Shown piece after piece: positions 27,369 through 36,691 of a stretch of 64,000 nucleotides of DNA (position 1 is the stretch's first letter; each line of letters begins with the position of its first letter). Both the position numbers and the translations under genes were made by a program. This stretch comes from Komagataeibacter rhaeticus (lineage in GTDB: Bacteria; Pseudomonadota; Alphaproteobacteria; Acetobacterales; Acetobacteraceae): the NCBI RefSeq assembly GCF_003207855.1, contig NZ_NKTZ01000012.1, forward strand, positions 1 to 64,000, given 5' to 3'. The notes below the pieces were generated by a model that saw only the letters and a program-made list of their open reading frames with translations, was not told the DNA's origin and searched no databases.

Positions 27369-27463
27369 TATTTTGCCTCTCCGCCATCCCGTGCCACGTT
27401 CGCCTTGGCAACGCGGTCAGTCTCGGCTCCCCGCCGGAAACCGCAGCACACGGGAGAGATACC

Positions 27464-27946
27464 ATGCCGAAAGTCGAACACGCTCCGTACAAAGACGGCG
27501 ACTGTTTCGTCAATTATGAAAATAAGGTCTTTGAGGACGTCAAAGCCCAGCCCGGCGAAAAAGCCCTCATCACCTTCCACACCGTCGCCAATGAAGGCTC
27601 GGTCGGGTTCGTCAACCTGCTACAGGCCACGCGCCTGATCCGCAAGGGCTTCGAGACGTCGGTGCTGCTGTATGGGCCGGGTGTCACCCTTGGTGTGCAG
27701 CGCGGCTTTCCCCGTCTGGGCGACGAAGCCTTTCCGGGGCACATGAACTGCAACAGGCAGATCGCAAAAATCCTTGAAGAGGGCGGCAAGGTCTATGCCT
27801 GCCGCTTCGCGCTTCAGGCCCTCTATGGCTACGGCGAGCAGAACCTGATCCCCGGCATCACGCCGATCAACCCGCAGGATGTGCTCGACATCATCCTGCT
27901 GGCCCGTCGCGACAACGCCTTCATCCTCAATACCTGGACTCTCTGA
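27464..27946 (+). CDS. MSMEG_0572/Sll0783-family nitrogen starvation protein (Nit1C)
   Basis: 160 residues, the usual first gene of Nit1C nitrilase clusters. The whole length follows the family ([82 protein letters not shown]). The fold resembles DsrE-like sulfur-relay proteins, but biochemical function is not established. GGGAGAG precedes the ATG. It is 24 bases ahead of the nitrilase gene. Confidence 0.93.
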   Translation: MPKVEHAPYKDGDCFVNYENKVFEDVKAQPGEKALITFHTVANEGSVGFVNLLQATRLIRKGFETSVLLYGPGVTLGVQRGFPRLGDEAFPGHMNCNRQIAKILEEGGKVYACRFALQALYGYGEQNLIPGITPINPQDVLDIILLARRDNAFILNTWTL

Positions 27947-27970
27947 AGGCCGAAGGGAGGACCGCACGCC

Positions 27971-28945
27971 ATGTCCCGTATCGTTCGCGCCGCAGCCATC
28001 CAGATCAGCCCCGTCCTGGGTGACGATGGTCTGGGGACTGCCCGGAAAGTCTGTCAGGCCATCCGCGAGGCCGCCGAAAAAGGTGTGAAGCTTGCGGTCT
28101 TTCCCGAAACCTTCGTGCCGTACTACCCCTATTTCTCATTCATCCAGCCGGCTTTCCGCTTCGGTGGGGAGCATCTGGAACTCTACGAGCGCGCTGTCGT
28201 CATTCCCGGTCCGGTGACCGACATGGTGGCCGAGGCCGCGCGCCAGACCGGCATGGTCGTGGTGCTGGGCGTGAACGAGCGCGATTTCGGCACGCTCTAC
28301 AACACCCAGATCATCTTCGACGCCACGGGTGAAATCCTGCTCAAACGCCGCAAGATCACGCCTACCTACCATGAACGCATGATCTGGGGGCAGGGTGATG
28401 GTTCCGGTCTGAAAGTCGTTGAAAGCGCTGCCGGTCGCATCGGCGCACTGGCCTGCTGGGAGCATTACAATCCGCTCGCCCGCTACGCGCTGATGACCCA
28501 GCATGAGGAAATCCACTGCGCGCAGTTCCCCGGCTCGCTGGTAGGGCAGATCTTTGCCGACCAGATGGAAGTCACCATCCGCCATCACGCGCTGGAATCC
28601 GGCTGCTTTGTCGTGAACGCCACGGGGTGGCTGACGGAAGAGCAGATCACGGAGATAGCCCGCGATCCGGCGCTGGAAGGCCCGCTGCGTGGTGGGTGCT
28701 TCACGGCCATCGTCTCCCCCGAAGGAAAACTCCTCGGCACACCACTGACGGAAGGCGAGGGGATGGTAATTGCCGATCTCGACTTTGCCCTGATTACCAA
28801 GCGCAAGCGGATGATGGATTCCGTGGGGCATTACGCCCGGCCCGAACTGCTCAGCCTGCTTCAGGACCGGCGGCCCGCCCGCACCGTTCGTTACGTTGGG
28901 GAGGCCAATCCGGTTTCAACCTCTACAGAGGAGGCTGCGTCATGA
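27971..28945 (+). CDS. nit1: Nit1-type nitrilase/cyanide-assimilation hydrolase
   Basis: 324 residues of the nitrilase branch of the CN-hydrolase superfamily. The catalytic triad is visible: Glu46 in FPETF, Lys128 in KRRKI and Cys162 in [10 protein letters not shown], with the second Glu ([15 protein letters not shown]). Nitrilases convert R-CN to acid plus ammonia in the cytosol. Nit1C clusters have been linked genetically to growth on cyanide as nitrogen source. GGGAGGA gives a strong ribosome site. Its stop overlaps the next start by ATGA. Confidence 0.95.
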   Translation: MSRIVRAAAIQISPVLGDDGLGTARKVCQAIREAAEKGVKLAVFPETFVPYYPYFSFIQPAFRFGGEHLELYERAVVIPGPVTDMVAEAARQTGMVVVLGVNERDFGTLYNTQIIFDATGEILLKRRKITPTYHERMIWGQGDGSGLKVVESAAGRIGALACWEHYNPLARYALMTQHEEIHCAQFPGSLVGQIFADQMEVTIRHHALESGCFVVNATGWLTEEQITEIARDPALEGPLRGGCFTAIVSPEGKLLGTPLTEGEGMVIADLDFALITKRKRMMDSVGHYARPELLSLLQDRRPARTVRYVGEANPVSTSTEEAAS

Positions 28946-30048
28946 CCATTCCGACGCTCGGTACACTTTCTGGTCGCAAGCTCGTCACCGACCTGCAATC
29001 CTTCGGGCTTCAGATCGGCGCGCAGACCGGCGGCATTGCCCGCAAGGGAGGCGCCGGTCCTTCGGATCACAAGACGATCACCATTGCAGGCCAGACCGTC
29101 ATGGTCCCGGTCTATACATCAGGCGCGCGACGTTCCCCGTTTCAGGCCAGCCCGCCGGACCAGCACGGGGCCAGCACGCTGCTACGCGATGGGCAGACAC
29201 TGGGCACGATCCATTTTCCGGCCGCCCCGCGCTTTTACGGACTGAGCACGGCGGACGGCATTCCCTACTGGAAGATCGCCCTGCTGCATGGCCGTGACAC
29301 GCTGGCGACCACGGTGCACCAGACCTGCATCCGCTATGCCGACCGGCGCACGTCGTGCCAGTTCTGCGCCATCGGCCAGTCGCTGGAGGCCGATCGCACC
29401 ATTGCCTACAAGACGCCAGCACAACTGGCCGAGGTCGCCAAGGTCGCCGTGGAACTCGACGGCGTGCGCGACATGGTGCTGACCACCGGCACGCCTAACG
29501 TGGTGGACCGGGGTGCAGCCGTGCTGGCGGAATCAGCCCGCGCCATCCGGGCGGCTGTGGATCTGCCGCTTCAGGTCCAGTGCGAGCCGCCGCGCGATCA
29601 CGGCTGGTTCCAGCGCCTGCGCGACGCCGGGGCCGACAGTCTGGGGATGCATCTCGAAGCCGCAACACAGGCGGTGCGCGAGAAGATCATGCCAGGCAAG
29701 GCCACGGTCAGCGTCGATCGCTATATGGACGCCTTTGCTTCCGCCGTGCCGATCTTCGGGCGCGGGCAGGTCAATACCTACATTCTGGCCGGTCTTGGCG
29801 ACAGTGCCGCAGATATTCTGGCGCTGGCCGAACGGCTGATTGCGCTCGGGGTCTATCCCTTCGTGGTGCCGTTCGTGCCTATTTCCGGAACACCACTGGA
29901 AAATCATGCGCCGCCTTCGGCCGATTTCATGAAGTCCGTGCTCGCACCACTCGGGCGGATGCTGCGCGAGGCGAACATGAAATCCACCGACATCCGCGCC
30001 GGATGTGGCCGGTGTGGCGCCTGTTCCTCGCTTTCGGCGTACGAATAA
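28942..30048 (+). CDS. MSMEG_0568-family radical SAM protein (Nit1C)
   Basis: 368 residues from the ATG overlapping the nitrilase stop. The probable [4Fe-4S] cysteines are in [14 protein letters not shown], a CX9CX2C spacing rather than the canonical CX3CX2C. The C-terminus has a further GCGRCGAC cysteine group. The middle is a radical SAM barrel ([40 protein letters not shown]). The reaction is unknown. The stop TAA shares its last A with the next ATG, so translation is coupled. Confidence 0.92.
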   Translation: MTIPTLGTLSGRKLVTDLQSFGLQIGAQTGGIARKGGAGPSDHKTITIAGQTVMVPVYTSGARRSPFQASPPDQHGASTLLRDGQTLGTIHFPAAPRFYGLSTADGIPYWKIALLHGRDTLATTVHQTCIRYADRRTSCQFCAIGQSLEADRTIAYKTPAQLAEVAKVAVELDGVRDMVLTTGTPNVVDRGAAVLAESARAIRAAVDLPLQVQCEPPRDHGWFQRLRDAGADSLGMHLEAATQAVREKIMPGKATVSVDRYMDAFASAVPIFGRGQVNTYILAGLGDSAADILALAERLIALGVYPFVVPFVPISGTPLENHAPPSADFMKSVLAPLGRMLREANMKSTDIRAGCGRCGACSSLSAYE

Positions 30049-30611
30049 TGACAGCGATCCTCGAAGGCGTAGACGACCGCCCGTTCATCCCGACCGAATA
30101 TGTCGTGCGGCTGGCCCGCACGCCGTGGGAACGCGCGGGCTACCATGCGCTGCGCCGCGACGTGTTCTGCACCGAACAGCAGGTGTTTGCCGATGATGAC
30201 CGGGACGCAATCGACGCGGTTGCCATTCCCATCATCGCGGCCTGCTGCATGGCGGGCATGCCGGACCGGGTCGTGGGCGCAGTGCGCATCCATGAAGCCG
30301 AACCCGGCGTCTGGCGCGGCTCCCGTCTAGCCGTGCATGAAGACCATCGCAAACTGGGGCGGATCGGCGCGGAACTCATCCGCATGGCGGTCAGCACGGC
30401 GCACGGGCTTGGGGCCAAGCAGTTCCAGGCACAGGTACAGGAACAGAACCTGCTGTTCTTCCGCCGCCTGCACTGGAAAAGCCTTGGGGCCATGACCCTG
30501 CATGGGCTGCCACATCACGACATGCAGGCCGACCTCTCACGCTATCCGGCGCATGGCCAGGACCAGACCTGGCTGCTGCGCCCGCAGCCTCGTAACCGGC
30601 AGGTGGCATGA
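30048..30611 (+). CDS. MSMEG_0567/Sll0786-family GNAT acetyltransferase (Nit1C)
   Basis: 187 residues from the ATG that overlaps the radical SAM stop. GNAT features include RRDVFCTEQQVF, VGAVRIHE, SRLAVHEDHRKLGRIGAELIRMAV (acetyl-CoA pyrophosphate loop) and VQEQNLLFFRRLHWKSLG. In some Nit1C clusters this domain is fused to the AIR-synthase-like domain; here they are two genes overlapping by ATGA. It probably acylates an amine or imidate intermediate. Confidence 0.9.
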   Translation: MTAILEGVDDRPFIPTEYVVRLARTPWERAGYHALRRDVFCTEQQVFADDDRDAIDAVAIPIIAACCMAGMPDRVVGAVRIHEAEPGVWRGSRLAVHEDHRKLGRIGAELIRMAVSTAHGLGAKQFQAQVQEQNLLFFRRLHWKSLGAMTLHGLPHHDMQADLSRYPAHGQDQTWLLRPQPRNRQVA

Positions 30612-31582
30612 TGGCACACGAACTGACGACACTGCTGCGCACGCTTCGACACGGTCGGGCCCTTATGGCCAAACAGGACATCGCCGAAACTGCGGCAATC
30701 CTGAAGCCTGCCAGCCATGACATCATCCGTCTTGGCGATGACTGTGCTGCCATACCGGATGGCGATGGCTACCTCCTGCTGGCCAGCGAGGGCTTTCAGG
30801 ATAGCTTCGTCCGCTCAATGCCATGGTTTGCCGGGTATTGCGGCGTGATGGTCAATGTCAGCGACATCGCAGCCATGGGCGGTCGCCCCGTGGCGGTAGT
30901 GGACGCGCTGTGGAGCGATACGTCCGAAGCAGCCACCTCCATCCTGACTGGCCTGCGTGATGGCGCGGACACCTACGGCGTACCTGTCGTGGGGGGCCAT
31001 ACCAACAGGCGCAGCACCCATAATTCGCTGTCAGTCGCGATCCTTGGCCGTGCCCGTCACCTGCTGACCAGTTTCGACGCCCGACCGGGCGAGGTTCTGA
31101 TCGCCGCCATTGATCTGCGCGGTCGCTGGCATGACCCGCATCCGTTCTGGGATGCCAGTTCAGCACTGTGCGGCACCGAGGAAGCGGCCCGGCTGCGTGG
31201 GGACATCGAACTTCTGCCCACGATTGCGGAAGACGGCCTGAGCCGTGCCGCCAAGGATATCAGTATGGCGGGACTGTTGGGCACTGCCCTCATGCTGGCC
31301 GAATGTTCGGGTATCGGCATGACCATCACGCTCGATGATATTCCACGGCCTGAGGGTGCTCCGATGGAGCGCTGGCTGTCAGCCTTCCCCAGCTATGGCT
31401 ACCTGCTCACGGCGCGCCGCGAAGATGCCGAAGCGATCATGGCCCGGTTTCGTGGACGGGGCATTGCGGCTTCTATCATCGGTCAGTGTGACAGCACGCA
31501 GCGGCTGGATGTCACATGGGCAGACGAGACAGAAACCTTCTGGGATCTCGCCCGGATGCCTCTCATGGGGTGTGCGCCATGA
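30608..31582 (+). CDS. Sll0787-family AIR synthase-like protein (Nit1C)
   Basis: 324 residues with the PurM/ThiL-type fold: LGDDCAAIPDGDGYLLLASEGF (nucleotide/Mg loop), GVMVNVSDIAAMGGRPVAVVD, VVGGHTNRRST, and KDISMAGLLGTALMLAECSGIGMTI. PurM relatives use ATP to activate amide or carbonyl oxygens. In the Nit1C context the substrate is unknown. The start overlaps the GNAT stop, and its own stop overlaps the glycosyltransferase start by ATGA. Confidence 0.92.
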   Translation: MMAHELTTLLRTLRHGRALMAKQDIAETAAILKPASHDIIRLGDDCAAIPDGDGYLLLASEGFQDSFVRSMPWFAGYCGVMVNVSDIAAMGGRPVAVVDALWSDTSEAATSILTGLRDGADTYGVPVVGGHTNRRSTHNSLSVAILGRARHLLTSFDARPGEVLIAAIDLRGRWHDPHPFWDASSALCGTEEAARLRGDIELLPTIAEDGLSRAAKDISMAGLLGTALMLAECSGIGMTITLDDIPRPEGAPMERWLSAFPSYGYLLTARREDAEAIMARFRGRGIAASIIGQCDSTQRLDVTWADETETFWDLARMPLMGCAP

Positions 31583-32754
31583 CCCTCTCCATCGGCATCC
31601 TGACCCATTCGACCAATCCGCGTGGCGGTGTGGTGCACGGCATGGCGCTGGCCGAAGCCTTGTGCGATGCAGGCCACGACGTCACGCTGATCGCCCCGGA
31701 CGTGACCGGAGCCGGTTTCTTCCGCACGCCCCGCTGCGCCACAAACTGCATCCCGGCCGCGCCCGAGACCGACCTGCCAACGCTGGTGGAACGCCGCATT
31801 GGCGAGATCAGGGACGCCCTGCGTGGGCAGCATTTTGACGTGCTGCACGCGCAGGACCCGATCAGCGCCAATGCACTGGCCGATCTGGTGGAAGAGGGGC
31901 GGATACCGGGCTTTGCCCGCACGGTCCACCATCTTGACCATTTCACACACCCGGTTCTTGCCGCGCGGCAGGAGCGGGGGATCAGGGCGGCGGCCGAACT
32001 GTTTACCGTCAGCACAATGTGGGAAGATGTCCTGCGCAACGACCATGGCCGCGAAGCCCCGGTCGTGGGCAACGGGGTTGATCCCGTGCGCTTTTCGCCT
32101 GTGCCAACCGCGCACGATGCCGCGTTGCGGGCGCGGTATCACCTGCCTGCCGACCGTCGCCTGATCCTGTCCGTGGGCGGGATCGAGCGGCGCAAGAACA
32201 CGTTGCACCTGCTGGAAGCGTTTGTGGCCCTTCGCCGTGAACGGCCTGATGCGCATCTGGTTGTAGCGGGCGGGGCTTCGCTGCTGGATCATTCTGCCTA
32301 CCGCACCCGGTTCATGGCGCGTCTGCGCGAAAGCAGTGCGGCCGATCATGTCACCATCACCGGGCCTGTTGCGGATGAAGACATGCCTTCATTCCACCGG
32401 CAGGCGGACGTGCTGGCCTATCCATCCGTAACCGAAGGGTTCGGGCTGTGCCCGCTGGAAGCCCTGGCTTGTGGCACGCCTGTTATTGTGCCGGCAATCG
32501 CACCTTTCACGGAGCATTTTTCGGCAACGGATGCGCTGTGGTGCCAACCGCCGCATCCCGACACCTTGTTTATGGCGTTGCGCGACGCCCTGCGCGTCGA
32601 AAGCCGTGACCATTTCCGGGCCAGCGGCCCCGCAACGGCCCGCCGTTTCGACTGGGGCCGCGTCGCCAGCCGGCACCTCCCCGCATACCGGCGTCTGGCG
32701 GCCCTGCGACACGCAGGTGCCCCAGTTTCTGGAGCTTTGTCATGCCCGAAATGA
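31579..32754 (+). CDS. MSMEG_0565-family GT-B glycosyltransferase (Nit1C)
   Basis: 391 residues from MTLSIGILTHSTNPRGGVVHGMALAEAL, a GT4-type N-terminus (GGVxxxxxxLAxAL). The C-terminal nucleotide-sugar site is LSVGGIERRKNTLHLLEAF and VTEGFGLCPLEALACGTPVIV (EX7E). It would glycosylate a cluster intermediate. The open frame runs further upstream, but the ATG in the AIR-synthase stop gives the normal length and coupling. The stop overlaps the next gene by 13 bases. Confidence 0.92.
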   Translation: MTLSIGILTHSTNPRGGVVHGMALAEALCDAGHDVTLIAPDVTGAGFFRTPRCATNCIPAAPETDLPTLVERRIGEIRDALRGQHFDVLHAQDPISANALADLVEEGRIPGFARTVHHLDHFTHPVLAARQERGIRAAAELFTVSTMWEDVLRNDHGREAPVVGNGVDPVRFSPVPTAHDAALRARYHLPADRRLILSVGGIERRKNTLHLLEAFVALRRERPDAHLVVAGGASLLDHSAYRTRFMARLRESSAADHVTITGPVADEDMPSFHRQADVLAYPSVTEGFGLCPLEALACGTPVIVPAIAPFTEHFSATDALWCQPPHPDTLFMALRDALRVESRDHFRASGPATARRFDWGRVASRHLPAYRRLAALRHAGAPVSGALSCPK

Positions 32755-33029
32755 CCTTTCGCGTGCGCTGGCCCGATGGGAAGGAGACCGACTGTTACTC
32801 CCCATCGCTGGTCATAAGGGACCACTTCACGCCCGGTCAGGATTATCCGGTCCGGGAGTTTCTTGAAAAGGCGGACACCGCCCTGACGGACGCCAGCGAG
32901 CGGGTTCGCGCCCGCTACGGCTTCCCATGCAGCCGCGCCCTTGGCCAGCTTCAAGCCATAAGGCAGGCCAGTGCGCCTTTTCTGAACCAGTCCGACGCGC
33001 AGGTGCGTGTCCTGTCTTTCAGTTATTGA
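32742..33029 (+). CDS. MSMEG_0570-family nitrogen starvation protein (Nit1C)
   Basis: 95 residues, the small family found only in Nit1C clusters (MTFRVRWPDGKETDCYSPSLVIRDHFTPGQDYPVREFLEK). No catalytic motif is visible and the role is unknown. It begins inside the end of the glycosyltransferase gene, so expression is probably coupled, and it is followed after 16 bases by the flavoprotein. Confidence 0.92.
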   Translation: MPEMTFRVRWPDGKETDCYSPSLVIRDHFTPGQDYPVREFLEKADTALTDASERVRARYGFPCSRALGQLQAIRQASAPFLNQSDAQVRVLSFSY

Positions 33030-33045
33030 AACGAAAAGAACGACC

Positions 33046-34293
33046 ATGACACAGAACGAAAAAACCATCCCCGTCATCATCGTGGGCGGCGGACAGGCCG
33101 GACTCTCCATGAGCTGGTATCTCTGCCGCGAGAAGGTGGAGCACATCGTCTTTGAGGCAAAGACCGCCTGCCATTCGTGGGATGATGAACGCTGGGACAA
33201 TTTCTGCCTGGTCACACCGAACTGGCAGTGCGCACTCCCCGGTCATCCATACAAGGGGCGCGACCCGCACGGCTTCATGGTGAAGCAGGAAATTATTGAC
33301 TACGTGAAGGGTTTTGTCGCCTCCTTCAACCCGCCCCTGCGCGAGCACACAGCCGTTACCTCCATCACCCGCCATGAAGGCGGTGGCTACCGCGTGGGGG
33401 CAGGTGGTGAGACGTGGCACGCAAAGCATGTTGTCATCGCATCAGGCGCATATCAGGACGCGGTCATCCCCGGCTATGCCAGCGCGATCGACCCCGCCAT
33501 TCATCAGGTCCACTCGCAGGATTACCGTAATGCAGCGCAGTTGCCCGACGGGGCCGTTCTGGTCGTGGGCAGCGGCCAGTCCGGTGCGCAGATTGTCGAG
33601 GACCTGTTCCTTGAAAAACGCAAGGTCCATCTCTGTGTCGGCTCTGCCCCGCGTGTCTCGCGCTTCTACCGTGGCCGTGACGTGGTGGACTGGCTGGCGG
33701 ATATGCACTTCTATGACCTGACGGTGGATAATCACCCTCTGCGTGACGGCGCACGCGACAAGACTAATCATTACGTCACGGGCCGAAATGGCGGTCATGA
33801 CCTTGATCTGCGCAAGTTCGCGCAGGAGGGCGTGGGCCTCCACGGCACGCTGGAGACAATCCGCGATGAAGTGGCGCACTTCGCCCCGGACCTGAAAGAA
33901 AACCTTGATGATGCCGACAAGACCAATGCCGACATCAAGAAATCCATCGACGCCTGGATCGCCCGTGAAGGGATCACGGCCCCGACCGAAGCCCCTTATG
34001 TGCCTGTGTGGGAGCCCGATGGCAGTAACACCCCGCTCGACCTGAAGGCTGCCGGGATCACTTCGATCCTCTGGTGCATCGGATTCCGCCCGAACTATCG
34101 CTGGATCGACGTGCCGGTTTTCAACGGAGCCAACAAGCCCGTCTGGCATCGGGGCGTGACCGATGCGCCGGGCTTCTACTTCCTCGGCCTGCCATGGCTG
34201 CACACCTGGGGATCGGGGCGGTTCTCCGGCGTTTCGCGCGATGCCGCGTGGCTGGCTAGCCAGATCACCGGCAAAGACGTGCCTGTAGCCTGA
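33046..34293 (+). CDS. MSMEG_0569-family flavin-dependent oxidoreductase (Nit1C)
   Basis: 415 residues from MTQNEKTIPV. Two dinucleotide motifs, IIVGGGQAGLS (FAD, residues ~9-19) and LVVGSGQSGAQ (NADPH, ~170-180), plus the W-D-D-E-R-W-DNFCLVTPNW segment, mark a flavin monooxygenase-like enzyme such as YUCCA/CzcO relatives. CIGFRPNYRWI near the end is typical. It would oxidise an N- or C-centre of the cluster substrate with NADPH and oxygen. It completes the standard Nit1C set. Confidence 0.93.
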   Translation: MTQNEKTIPVIIVGGGQAGLSMSWYLCREKVEHIVFEAKTACHSWDDERWDNFCLVTPNWQCALPGHPYKGRDPHGFMVKQEIIDYVKGFVASFNPPLREHTAVTSITRHEGGGYRVGAGGETWHAKHVVIASGAYQDAVIPGYASAIDPAIHQVHSQDYRNAAQLPDGAVLVVGSGQSGAQIVEDLFLEKRKVHLCVGSAPRVSRFYRGRDVVDWLADMHFYDLTVDNHPLRDGARDKTNHYVTGRNGGHDLDLRKFAQEGVGLHGTLETIRDEVAHFAPDLKENLDDADKTNADIKKSIDAWIAREGITAPTEAPYVPVWEPDGSNTPLDLKAAGITSILWCIGFRPNYRWIDVPVFNGANKPVWHRGVTDAPGFYFLGLPWLHTWGSGRFSGVSRDAAWLASQITGKDVPVA

Positions 34294-34308
34294 ACGGAGT
34301 AAAGCGCC

Positions 34309-36081
34309 ATGCTTCCATGGACGACATACGAGGCGATGTACGATGCGGCACAGAACCAGCCCGAACAGTTCTGGCTGGAGGCAGCGCAACGCATCACATG
34401 GAAGCAGGCCCCTGTGACCGCATGCAGGGCGCGGGCGGATGGCTGGCATGACTGGTTCCCCGACGCCACGCTCAACACCTGCCATAACGCCGTCGACCGG
34501 CATGTGGAGGATGGACGCGGCGGGCAGGCGGCGCTGGTCTGGCATTCCTGCGCCACGAAGGAACGGCAGGTAGTAACCTACCGGGAACTACAGGGCAGGG
34601 TGTCCCGGTTTGCCGGTGGCCTGCGCGCGCTGGGGGTAGGGCAGGGCGACCGCGTCCTGATCGCCATGCCGACCATGATCGAAACCGCCATCGCCATGCT
34701 GGCCTGTGCGCGGATCGGGGCCGTGCATGTGGTGGTTTTTGCGGGCTACGCTGGGCCCGAACTGGCGCGCAGAATTGATGATGTCGGCCCGAAAGTCATC
34801 ATCATTGCCAGTTGCAGCTTTCAGGGGCAAACGCCCATTCCATCCACGCCTGCCCTAAATGAGGCGCTGGCCAAAACGGCGCATAGACCGCAGGCCTGCG
34901 TGATCGTGCAGCGTGAAGCCTGTCCGGCATCGCTGTTACCGGCACGGGATCATGATTTTCTCTCGCTGGAACAGTCCGCACCGGCAGAACCGGTCACGCT
35001 GCGCTCCGAAGACCCCCTGTATATTCTTCACACGTCCGGCACGACCGGCAATGCGAAGGGCATTGTGCGTGACAATGGTGGCCATGCTGTCGCTCTCGCC
35101 CTGTCCATGGAGCTGATCTACGGCTGCAAACCCGGCGATACCTTCTTCACGACATCGGATCTGGGCTGGGTGGTTGGCCATTCCTACGGCGTCTATGCAC
35201 CGCTGCTCAGCGGCTGCACCAGCGTGATCGTGGAAGGCGGTGCATCGGCTTCCGCCATCCGCGCGCTTTGCCATGAGCATGACGTGAAATGCCTGTTCAC
35301 CACACCAACACAGATGCGCCTCATGCGGCAGGAAAGCCGCAACCTGTCAGGTGCGATCCTGCCCACGCTGGCCCGTATCTTTGTGGCCGGGGAGTATGCG
35401 GACCCGACATTGCTGGAGTGGGCACGGTCGTATTTCCGCAAACCTGTAGTCAATCACTGGTGGCAGACCGAAACCGGGTGGAGCATCACCGCCCATTTCT
35501 TTGGCCTGCCCGAGCGCGAGCCGGTCTCGCTCATGAACGATATCGGGCGGCCTGCACCGGGATTTCGCACGGCCATCGTGCCGTCTATGCCGGGTGAACA
35601 GTGCGGGGAGATTGTCCTGTCCCTGCCGCTGCCGCCCGGCTGCCTGGCGGGTGTTTGGAAGGATGGAGCGATCCGGGTTCCTACCGCCTATCTTGATGAA
35701 ACAGGCGGGCATTACCGTACCTTTGATGAAGGCATGATTGAAGCCAACCGCGCCGTTCACATGCTCGGGCGTTCCGATGATGTCATCAAGGTCGCGGGGC
35801 GGCGGATTTCGGGTGTGCAGATTGAAAAGATCATCGCCACCCATCCATCAGTCCATGCCTGTGCCGTGGTTGCCGTACCCGACGCACTGCGCGGGCAGCG
35901 GCCCGTAGCATATGTGGTACCTGACCCCACAGTGGAACGCACGCTTTCTGCCGGGGAAATCATCGCACGGGTCAGCAAAGTCCTCGGCCGCTGGATCGGC
36001 CTGAAAGAAGTCCGCTTCGTTGCATGCCTTCCCACAACCGTGTCTGGAAAGATCACGCGGCAACGCCTGCTGGTCTCCTGA
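34309..36081 (+). CDS. Acyl-CoA synthetase (Acs/PrpE-like), attached to Nit1C cluster
   Basis: 590 residues of the ANL superfamily. The AMP-binding loop is ILHTSGTTGNAKGI, followed by the ACS motif VNHWWQTETGW and GRSDDVIKVAGRRIS. The catalytic/acetylation-site Lys is in SGKITRQRL near the C-terminus. The overall form resembles acetyl- or propionyl-CoA synthetase. CGGAGTAA precedes the ATG, only 15 bases after the flavoprotein, so it is probably part of the operon. It may activate the carboxylic acid released by nitrile hydrolysis. Confidence 0.92.
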   Translation: MLPWTTYEAMYDAAQNQPEQFWLEAAQRITWKQAPVTACRARADGWHDWFPDATLNTCHNAVDRHVEDGRGGQAALVWHSCATKERQVVTYRELQGRVSRFAGGLRALGVGQGDRVLIAMPTMIETAIAMLACARIGAVHVVVFAGYAGPELARRIDDVGPKVIIIASCSFQGQTPIPSTPALNEALAKTAHRPQACVIVQREACPASLLPARDHDFLSLEQSAPAEPVTLRSEDPLYILHTSGTTGNAKGIVRDNGGHAVALALSMELIYGCKPGDTFFTTSDLGWVVGHSYGVYAPLLSGCTSVIVEGGASASAIRALCHEHDVKCLFTTPTQMRLMRQESRNLSGAILPTLARIFVAGEYADPTLLEWARSYFRKPVVNHWWQTETGWSITAHFFGLPEREPVSLMNDIGRPAPGFRTAIVPSMPGEQCGEIVLSLPLPPGCLAGVWKDGAIRVPTAYLDETGGHYRTFDEGMIEANRAVHMLGRSDDVIKVAGRRISGVQIEKIIATHPSVHACAVVAVPDALRGQRPVAYVVPDPTVERTLSAGEIIARVSKVLGRWIGLKEVRFVACLPTTVSGKITRQRLLVS

Positions 36082-36691
36082 CGCCATCGGTATCGGGCCG
36101 GGTTAAGCCTGCGGAAAAAAGAGCGCGCCATACCAGACCGGACCCGTAACGATCTTGCACCGGTCAGGAATGAAGTCGACATGCAGTGCGGAACACCTTG
36201 ACAGACGGGAAGACAGACCGTTTTCCGATCCGGCCCGTCAGCAGGGAAAACGGCTGTCTGGCGGATCGGCCACGCGTGCCGATACCTGTAGATAAAGGCG
36301 AACCTCAGGGCTTTTGGCCTACGAATATCCGGTTTTTCTGGATTTCCCTTTCCGCCCCGAAAATCCGGATCTTCAGGCGCAGGGGTGCATTCTCACGGGC
36401 CTGATTATCCTGATGCCGGTTCCACTCGAACGGTCATCCATCATCCATTTACCCGGCGTGGATTTGCCAATACCAAGGTTCACAGTAATGCGGGGGGCGT
36501 AACAGTCCCAGTCCACTGCTCAATGCCATCCTTACCACCTCGCATATGAAAGCTTCCGTAGGTTTCATCGTCGCATCAGTCTCCCGATAGGGGCATGCAA
36601 CGACTGGATGGCCAGCAAGAACCGCATCAAGTCCATGGCCAGTCGGACATAATATATTGGTCACATCATCATTAATAATTATTGAATATGA
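36082..36691. other. 610-base gap with no convincing gene; possible decayed coding remnants
   Basis: No intact gene is supported. On the minus strand around 36510-36570 the reading TEAFICEVVR resembles the first residues of acetyl-CoA acetyltransferases. A little downstream in another frame, VNLGIG (near 36462-36483) resembles a CoA-transferase glycine motif. Both run into stops or unrelated sequence at once. The evidence is too thin to call a pseudogene. Confidence 0.3.
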
